A program made the position numbers and the translations under genes. This document shows positions 59,404-64,000 of a stretch of 64,000 nucleotides of DNA, in pieces (positions within the stretch are counted from its first letter, which is position 1; each line of letters starts with the position of its first letter). Under the pieces are notes generated by a model. That model worked only from the letters and a program-made list of their open reading frames with translations, did no database searches and was not told the origin of the DNA. Source of the DNA: Paenibacillus sp. FSL H3-0469. Its GTDB lineage: Bacteria; Bacillota; Bacilli; Paenibacillales; Paenibacillaceae. The stretch covers positions 7,316,001 to 7,380,000 of the forward strand of contig NZ_CP150302.1 in the NCBI RefSeq assembly GCF_038051945.1. The letters run 5' to 3'.

Positions 59404-60090
59404 CTAACCTAGGGGAAGAATTAGGGGCTGGCACAATGGCTGCCAGAGCTCAGGTACAAGCTGGGGCTGTAAACAGTAGACCGTCTGTAAATATTGGCTG
59501 AGCGGAGCCAGCTTGTTCTCAACCAGCACCTCCTTGATCTCGGACGGCTTGACGGGGATAGCTTGTCCGGTGGAGGACATGAATTCGGCTAGGGGAAGCA
59601 GCATAGCGCAGCTCTTGCGGTATGACATGCGGTGCGGGAACCTGGGGGAGCTGCCGGAATCGTATTTAGACAGCCTGATGCGGGCGTAGTGACCCGCCAG
59701 GACGCTGCGGGCATCGAGCTTCAGCACAGCGAAGACCTCGCCCGGCTCTCTGCGCGAATACATTGCAGCCATTGCGAGGCAATCGCGCCAGGTCGCCCAC
59801 AGGAACACATGGCGGTCCAGGCAGCGGCGGAACTCTTCCGCCGTTGTCCCCGGAGCCATCGCCTCAGGCGTAATGCGCAGATGGGCATTCAGCGTCGCGG
59901 CTTGCCCTGTATAGCTTACCCGGCGCGCCGCAGTCCGCCGCTCTCCGGCTGCATGGGCGGGGCTCAGCACCGCAGAGGAATAAATGGCGTCAAGGGCAGC
60001 CATGGCTGGCAGATTCACTGCCCGGGTGAAATGATAGAAGGAGGTGCGGAGCGGGCTTTTGGTCATGGCATCAATCAGGGAGGGGTTCAT
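59404..60090 (-). CDS. Unknown protein with ART-like N-terminal motif
   Basis: 228 residues, no signal or membrane segment. The opening SFYHFTRAVNLPAMAALDAIYSS, split here as SFYHFTRAVNLPAM then AALDAIYSS, resembles the Y-H-F-T...NL start of DarT-like or DUF7002-type ADP-ribosyltransferase folds, and RHVFLWATWRDC, with FAVLKLDARSVL, fits strand-like core elements. No catalytic Glu can be placed. Overlaps the upstream BrkB-type gene by 4 bp, so co-translated. No antitoxin is seen next to it. Confidence 0.5.
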   Translation of the reverse strand: MNPSLIDAMTKSPLRTSFYHFTRAVNLPAMAALDAIYSSAVLSPAHAAGERRTAARRVSYTGQAATLNAHLRITPEAMAPGTTAEEFRRCLDRHVFLWATWRDCLAMAAMYSRREPGEVFAVLKLDARSVLAGHYARIRLSKYDSGSSPRFPHRMSYRKSCAMLLPLAEFMSSTGQAIPVKPSEIKEVLVENKLAPLSQYLQTVYCLQPQLVPELWQPLCQPLILPLG

Positions 60091-60965
60091 GGGAGCTTCT
60101 GTCCTTTGAAGGAGCTGAAGGGCATGCTCTTCACCTTACGGTTCAGCAGCACGGCATTGATCTCGCCTCCGGCCAGGATGATAAAAGAGCTGATATACAG
60201 CCAGATTAGCAGCACGGTTACGCCCCCGAGACTGCCGTAGGTTTTGGAGAAATCACTGAATTGATTGACGTATACGGAGAACAGAATCGAGGTCGTAATC
60301 CAGCCGATGGTGGTGAACAACGCCCCAGGCATTACCTCCCGCAGCGCCAGTCTCCGGCTGGGAGCGATCCAGTACAGCAGGGTGAAGACGATGAACATTA
60401 CGAACAACGGAATCGCATATTGCAGCAGATCCCAGAGCTTTTGGAATCCATAGGGGAGATCAACCAGCAGAAAGACCTGCGTCTTAAGCCAGCTGCCAAG
60501 GACCAATAGCAGCATGCTGAGCAGTACGACGAACCCGATTGTCAAGGTAGCGAGCAGGGCGATCCCCCGGATTTTCCAGAACACTCTGCTCTCGTCAATC
60601 TCGTATGCACGGTTAAGCCCCTTAATGATGGCATTGATCCCTTTGGAGGCGGCCCACAGCGTAGCCAGCATCCCGAAGGACAGCAGCGTCTGGCTGCGTC
60701 CTGCGGAAACATCCTGCAGAATCTCTTCTATAATAGAGATGGCTTCGGCGGGCATGATCTGCTCCAACTGCTCTATATTTTTCTCCAGGGAGATATTCGC
60801 ATACCCGATCAGGGTCATGATGAAGATGAGGAAAGGAAACAGAGACAGGATTAAATAATAGGTCAGCTGCGCAGCGATGCCCTGGACATCATCGTCATTA
60901 ATTTTCACCCATAGCTGCTTGATGAACTTGAAAGTGCCTCTTCTACTGCCGGAAGTGCTGTTCAT
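60087..60965 (-). CDS. YihY/BrkB-family membrane protein
   Basis: 292 residues, six transmembrane helices; signatures DDVQGIAAQLTYYLILSLFP at the N-terminus, IAPSRRLALREVMPGALFTT, and YGSLGGVTVLLIWLYISSFI. The family is often named virulence factor BrkB or wrongly RNase BN; its function is unsettled. ATG 60965 has GAAGGAGG six bases upstream, so the frame's earlier Met is not used. First gene of a two-gene unit. Confidence 0.9.
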   Translation of the reverse strand: MNSTSGSRRGTFKFIKQLWVKINDDDVQGIAAQLTYYLILSLFPFLIFIMTLIGYANISLEKNIEQLEQIMPAEAISIIEEILQDVSAGRSQTLLSFGMLATLWAASKGINAIIKGLNRAYEIDESRVFWKIRGIALLATLTIGFVVLLSMLLLVLGSWLKTQVFLLVDLPYGFQKLWDLLQYAIPLFVMFIVFTLLYWIAPSRRLALREVMPGALFTTIGWITTSILFSVYVNQFSDFSKTYGSLGGVTVLLIWLYISSFIILAGGEINAVLLNRKVKSMPFSSFKGQKLP

Positions 60966-61150
60966 AGGACCCTCCTTCATGAATTCCCGGATAGGCTGAG
61001 ATGGTAGCCAAATCGTTCCATATATATGTATACCCCGGTGAAATACCCTTTAGTCCGTCGGGGTAGTTTTTATTGTAACATACCGGGATTAGTTGGATTT
61101 TGGCAATTCACTTGTATTATACTGGAAAACTCTTAGAATAGTAGGAAAGA

Positions 61151-61235
61151 TAGCAGTATAGACTGACTGGGCCAAACCTTCTCTGGAGTCGGGCCATCCC
61201 ATAACAGAACAAAACAGGTTCAGTCTATCTTGCTA
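61151..61235 (+). other. Long inverted repeat in the leader of the 61261 gene
   Basis: TAGCAGTATAGACTGA (61151-61166) pairs at 14 of 16 positions with TCAGTCTATCTTGCTA (61220-61235). The enclosed 53 nt include CTGGGCC and GGGCCATCCCA. It ends 12 bases before the ribosome binding site, so it may act as an RNA leader; no known class recognised. Confidence 0.5.
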
Positions 61236-61260
61236 CACCCAAGGTATAAGGAGAGTGTAT

Positions 61261-62196
61261 ATGAAGCTGCTGCTTGAGGAGTATGAGGGAATTAGGCGTT
61301 GGATGGTTCGGAATGCCCGTCCGCTGGACCTGGCGCGGTGGAGATTTCACTTTGAGGGCGGCGGAGCTGCACCGGTGCTGGAAGCGCTATCCGCCTATCA
61401 GAATGAGGATGGGGGCTTTGGCCATGCCCTGGAAGCGGACGCGTGGAATCCGAATTCCACGCCCATCCAGACCGCTACGGCGGTGGAGAGGCTGTTGGAG
61501 CTGGAATTCACAGAGGCCGGGCATCCGCTGGTGCAGGGAATTCTGAAATACCTGGACAGCGGCGCGGATATGGATGGCCGCACATGGAGGAATGTCGTAG
61601 CTTCCAATAACGATTATCCTCATGCCCCCTGGTGGCATACAAGTTCAGACAGTACTTCCCACAGTATGTATAACCCGACAGCTATTCTGGCCGGATTCAT
61701 TCTGAAGGCTGCTCCGCGGGATAGCGGGCTGTATGCCACCGGACTGGAGATTGCCCGTGAGCTGACAGAGCTTTTCCTGCGTGACCCTAATATTGAGATG
61801 CACCCGCTGAAATGTGTGGACACGCTGCTGCATGGCATCACCTTGGCGGGGCTACAGGAGCACTTCCCCTATGTGGAGCTGCAAGAAGCCTTCAAAGTAC
61901 AGAGCGCACGCCTGATCAGCCGCGATGAGGGGAATTGGAACGGGTATGGATGCCGTCCGTCAGCGTTCATTCATTCGCCGCATAGTCCCGGATACGCTGA
62001 ACTGGGCGGACTGCTGCACCGGGAGCTGGACTATCTGCTGGAGACCCGAAATACCGCAGGTGTCTGGGAGCTGACCTGGAGCTGGGAAGGATATGAACGC
62101 GAGTATGCTATTAGTGAGAACTGGTGGAAGGGGCATATCGTGATTGAGAATTTGCGGCTGCTGCGGGAATTCGGACGAATGGCGGAGCTGCTATGA
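61261..62196 (+). CDS. Prenyltransferase/squalene-cyclase-like alpha-barrel protein
   Basis: 311 residues. Contains QW-like repeats of terpenoid cyclases and prenyltransferase beta chains (YQNEDGGFGHALEADAW; a later NWNGYGCRPSAF), implying an alpha/alpha toroid; the DXDD catalytic motif of squalene-hopene cyclase is absent, so it is probably not a cyclase. ATG 61261 lies seven bases after AAGGAG. No neighbours suggest a substrate. Conserved proteins of this type in Firmicutes are mostly uncharacterised. Confidence 0.7.
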   Translation: MKLLLEEYEGIRRWMVRNARPLDLARWRFHFEGGGAAPVLEALSAYQNEDGGFGHALEADAWNPNSTPIQTATAVERLLELEFTEAGHPLVQGILKYLDSGADMDGRTWRNVVASNNDYPHAPWWHTSSDSTSHSMYNPTAILAGFILKAAPRDSGLYATGLEIARELTELFLRDPNIEMHPLKCVDTLLHGITLAGLQEHFPYVELQEAFKVQSARLISRDEGNWNGYGCRPSAFIHSPHSPGYAELGGLLHRELDYLLETRNTAGVWELTWSWEGYEREYAISENWWKGHIVIENLRLLREFGRMAELL

Positions 62197-62238
62197 ACAG
62201 AACTGGAATACCGTCTGGCATAAAATAAAACGAATGAA

Positions 62239-62284
62239 GCGGTCAAGCCACAGCTCCCGGTACGGAGGGCTGTGGCTTGACCGC
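62239..62284. terminator. Strong bidirectional hairpin
   Basis: GCGGTCAAGCCACAGC (62239-62254) pairs perfectly with GCTGTGGCTTGACCGC (62269-62284). T-rich sequence follows on the minus strand only. Separates the convergent 61261 gene and the SDR gene. Confidence 0.78.
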
Positions 62285-62323
62285 GTCGCGTGCCAATTGC
62301 AGCCTTATCACTGGCAGCAGCTA

Positions 62324-63181
62324 TTAGGCGCCCCCGGATTGAAGGAATTCCTGCTCGTAAATGGCCCGGACATCCTTCAGGATACGGCTGCTATGCTCTG
62401 TGAATTTCAGCGGTTTGACCTGATTCTTAATCAGGAAGACACCGGACTTGCCGCTGTGTTCACCCAGAGCTGCCTGATACAGCAGGCCTGCGCCATGGGT
62501 AGGCTCGGGGAAGAACAGCCGTGTAATGGGTTTTAACCATAACGGGATACCGGATTTTTTGCCGCTGCGAAGGGTGTTGTTGCCTCCGGGATCGGCGCTG
62601 CGGATCAGGATGCCCTCCGCCGCAAGCGCCGGGGCCGCCGCTTCCGTCCACAAGGACAAGGCACGCTTGGTGTCGGCATAAGGGCCGGTCAGCATCTGAA
62701 ATTTGGCCGGGTGCTCCAGAGAATCCGGATCGAAGCTGCGCTTCATCATAAACGCATTGGAGGACGTGTTCACGACCGTGCGGAGATTGCCTTTTTTCAA
62801 GAGGGGCTTCAGCTCCATCATAATGATATACGGAACCACCGTCTGCAGCTCATAATGCAGCTCACGCCCTTGCTTGGACAAGAATAATTCGGGGAAGCTG
62901 CCCCCGGCGTTGTTGAACAGAATGTCAATGTGCGCTTCGTGATGGTTAATCTCCTGCAGGACATTCCGTAATTGCCCGAAATCGCTTAAATCTGCCTTAT
63001 AGATTCGAAGTTGTCTGCTGCTGAGTGCCTGCTGGGTAAGCGGGTCATCTTCTGCAAAAGCAGAGCGGATCAGCGCAATGACCTCCCAGCCTTCATTCAG
63101 AAGTCTATGGGTCAGGGCCAGCCCGATACCGTGATTGGCTCCAGTAATCAGCGCGGTGCGCGGGGGATGTGATGATTTCAT
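62324..63181 (-). CDS. SDR family oxidoreductase
   Basis: 285 residues: TALITGANHGIGLALTHRL (cofactor site), DILFNNAGGSF, catalytic region VVNTSSNAFM and PYADTKRALSLW (Tyr and Lys). Start ATG 63181 with GAGGAG eight bases upstream; the frame extends back into the promoter region. Transcribed divergently from a MerR gene through a MerR-type promoter with 19-bp spacer, so it is the probable target of that regulator. Substrate unknown. Confidence 0.9.
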   Translation of the reverse strand: MKSSHPPRTALITGANHGIGLALTHRLLNEGWEVIALIRSAFAEDDPLTQQALSSRQLRIYKADLSDFGQLRNVLQEINHHEAHIDILFNNAGGSFPELFLSKQGRELHYELQTVVPYIIMMELKPLLKKGNLRTVVNTSSNAFMMKRSFDPDSLEHPAKFQMLTGPYADTKRALSLWTEAAAPALAAEGILIRSADPGGNNTLRSGKKSGIPLWLKPITRLFFPEPTHGAGLLYQAALGEHSGKSGVFLIKNQVKPLKFTEHSSRILKDVRAIYEQEFLQSGGA

Positions 63182-63221
63182 AGTGGTTGCTCCTCTACAT
63201 GGAAAGTGGTGAATGGTGCTC

Positions 63222-63252
63222 ATTGTATAACTTGGAGCCGAATCCAAGTCAA
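63222..63252 (-). promoter_or_regulatory. MerR-type promoter of the SDR gene
   Basis: On the minus strand: TTGACT (63252-63247), 19-bp spacer, TACAAT (63227-63222). The dyad ACTTGGA-N6-TCCAAGT (63230-63249) fills the spacer, the layout of MerR-activated promoters. Confidence 0.85.
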
Positions 63253-63268
63253 GCGATAAAATGTGTCA

Positions 63269-63299
63269 TTGACTTGGAGCTGACTCCAAGTTGTAGAAT
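63269..63299 (+). promoter_or_regulatory. MerR-type promoter of the merR gene
   Basis: TTGACT (63269-63274), 19-bp spacer, TAGAAT (63294-63299). The perfect dyad ACTTGGAG-CTGA-CTCCAAGT (63272-63291) fills the spacer; same arms as the opposing promoter. Confidence 0.85.
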
Positions 63300-63337
63300 G
63301 GAGGGGAGGATTGAGAACAATCAAAGGGAGTGATTCT

Positions 63338-63790
63338 ATGAGTGTGGCGGAAGCGGATCTCCAGCAGGGATATTCGATTAAGGAAACGGCGGAGCGGACG
63401 GGCATGTCTGAGGATACGATAAGGTATTATGAGAAGATTGGGCTGCTGCCCCGGGCGAAGCGCAAGGGAAACAGCCACCGCATCTATAGCGAATCAGACC
63501 TGAACCGGATGCTGCTGATTACATGTCTCAAAAAAACAGGGATGTCGCTGGACGACATGCGTCCTTATCTGCACTTGTCTATGGATGCAGACCTGTCTCA
63601 GTATCCTGAGCTCCACACGATGATTCGGAATCACCGGCAGAAGATTATCGAGCAGATCGCATCGCTGCAGCAAATTGTTGACTTCATAGATGTCAAAATC
63701 GACCAGGGGAGCCTGGGCCCGCAGGCCTGTGAGCTGACCGGGGACCGCAAGCAGATGCCAAGAGGACGTAAAGTCAAGACTACAGTGTGA
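63338..63790 (+). CDS. MerR-family transcriptional regulator
   Basis: 150 residues: MerR winged helix (GYSIKETAERTGMSEDTIRY, YEKIGLLPRAKRKGNSHRIY), long dimerisation helix (~85-125) and a short tail with one Cys (QACELTGD). Related to the YhdM/AdhR-like group that regulates SDR and aldo-keto genes. ATG 63338 after AAAGGGAG. Autoregulation and control of the divergent SDR gene are expected from the paired dyads. Confidence 0.9.
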   Translation: MSVAEADLQQGYSIKETAERTGMSEDTIRYYEKIGLLPRAKRKGNSHRIYSESDLNRMLLITCLKKTGMSLDDMRPYLHLSMDADLSQYPELHTMIRNHRQKIIEQIASLQQIVDFIDVKIDQGSLGPQACELTGDRKQMPRGRKVKTTV

Positions 63791-63860
63791 GGATCGATGA
63801 AGTGGTGGAATACAGGCGGAGCCTATAGCGGCTGAGCTGGACCGGAGCTCTGCAAGAAGC

Positions 63861-64000
63861 TTAAACGAGCGTAGAACCGCCATCCACGACAATAATTTGA
63901 CCGGTAGAATAGTTCTCCCGCATTAGGTATAAAAATGCTTCGGCACCATCCTCCGGTTCACCGATTCTCCCCACTGGAAGTGATTCCCCGACATTATTGT
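63861..64000 (-). CDS. SDR family oxidoreductase, C-terminal fragment (5' end outside window)
   Basis: The last 46 codons, ending LPVGRIGEPEDGAEAFLYLM, NYSTGQIIVVDGGSTLV and a stop at 63861-63863. The pattern P-x-GR-G-PED...GQ-x-V-DGG is the C-terminal signature of classical SDRs. Convergent with the MerR gene (70 bp apart). Confidence 0.88.
   Translation of the reverse strand, partial: NNVGESLPVGRIGEPEDGAEAFLYLMRENYSTGQIIVVDGGSTLV

Noticed and set aside
62144..62536. 130-codon plus-strand frame overlapping the 61261 gene and the SDR gene
   Set aside because: Antisense to a well-supported SDR gene and spans a strong terminator hairpin; no ribosome binding site.

Overview
The window looks like a Paenibacillus-type, spore-forming Gram-positive bacterium (Bacillales). 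Most genes have a strong GGAGG-type ribosome binding site, and GTG and TTG starts are common. Many products have Bacillus subtilis counterparts (YugP, YhaO/YhaN, YkvI, RelQ/YjbM, Tpx, Xpt, CimA, ferredoxin, YesL family). Two YjcZ-type micropeptides, a 6S RNA and GlnR/TnrA boxes also fit. No database search was possible, so the genus is an inference.

Layout. 1-6.4 kb: 3' end of a DEAD-box RNA helicase, a YjcZ-type micropeptide, a YesL-family membrane protein, 6S RNA, a DUF1499 protein, thiol peroxidase, rhomboid protease, a LysR regulator, YugP and a MerR regulator. 6.4-10.5 kb: a nitrogen-control locus. It holds a structured element of unknown class, a promoter with one perfect and one near-perfect GlnR/TnrA box, amtB, a GlnD-like nucleotidyltransferase and a DnaQ-type exonuclease. 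10.5-17.1 kb: TlpA/ResA-type thioredoxin, citramalate synthase, DNA polymerase IV, ferredoxin and an L,D-transpeptidase facing an unannotated 45-residue membrane protein. 17.2-24.7 kb: pyrD-relQ-DUF309, then RNA-modification genes including two RsmF-like paralogues, an RsuA-like pseudouridine synthase and a HAD phosphatase. 24.9-35.6 kb: glycosyltransferase, the YhaO/YhaN nuclease-ATPase pair, YkvI, xanthine phosphoribosyltransferase and several conserved unknowns. tRNA-Leu(CAG) lies at 35.8 kb.

36.0-48.4 kb is the most coherent system: a MurR/RpiR-type regulator, then murQ, an ABC sugar importer (binding protein and two permeases, no ATPase), anmK, a tandem GNAT, a PIG-L/LmbE deacetylase homologue, namZ, nagZ and a MurK/NagK-like kinase. 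NamZ and NagZ have no signal peptide. A kinase is present and a PTS permease is absent. I infer a peptidoglycan-salvage pathway that imports unphosphorylated amino-sugar fragments by ABC transport and degrades them in the cytoplasm, unlike the secreted-enzyme plus PTS arrangement of B. subtilis. An IS1182-like relic with a palindromic repeat separates the regulator from the operon.

48.5-64 kb is accessory: an Eis-like acetyltransferase and TetR regulator divergent from a ketopantoate-reductase-like gene; an ion-transporter/HyuA/HExxH-protein/GntR cluster preceded by repeated TAGCATGTTA operators; a PadR-DUF2812 pair with tandem operator repeats; an ART-like unknown with a BrkB-type membrane protein; a prenyltransferase-like protein; and a divergent SDR/MerR pair whose two promoters both carry 19-bp spacers and matching dyads. 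The window ends inside another SDR gene.
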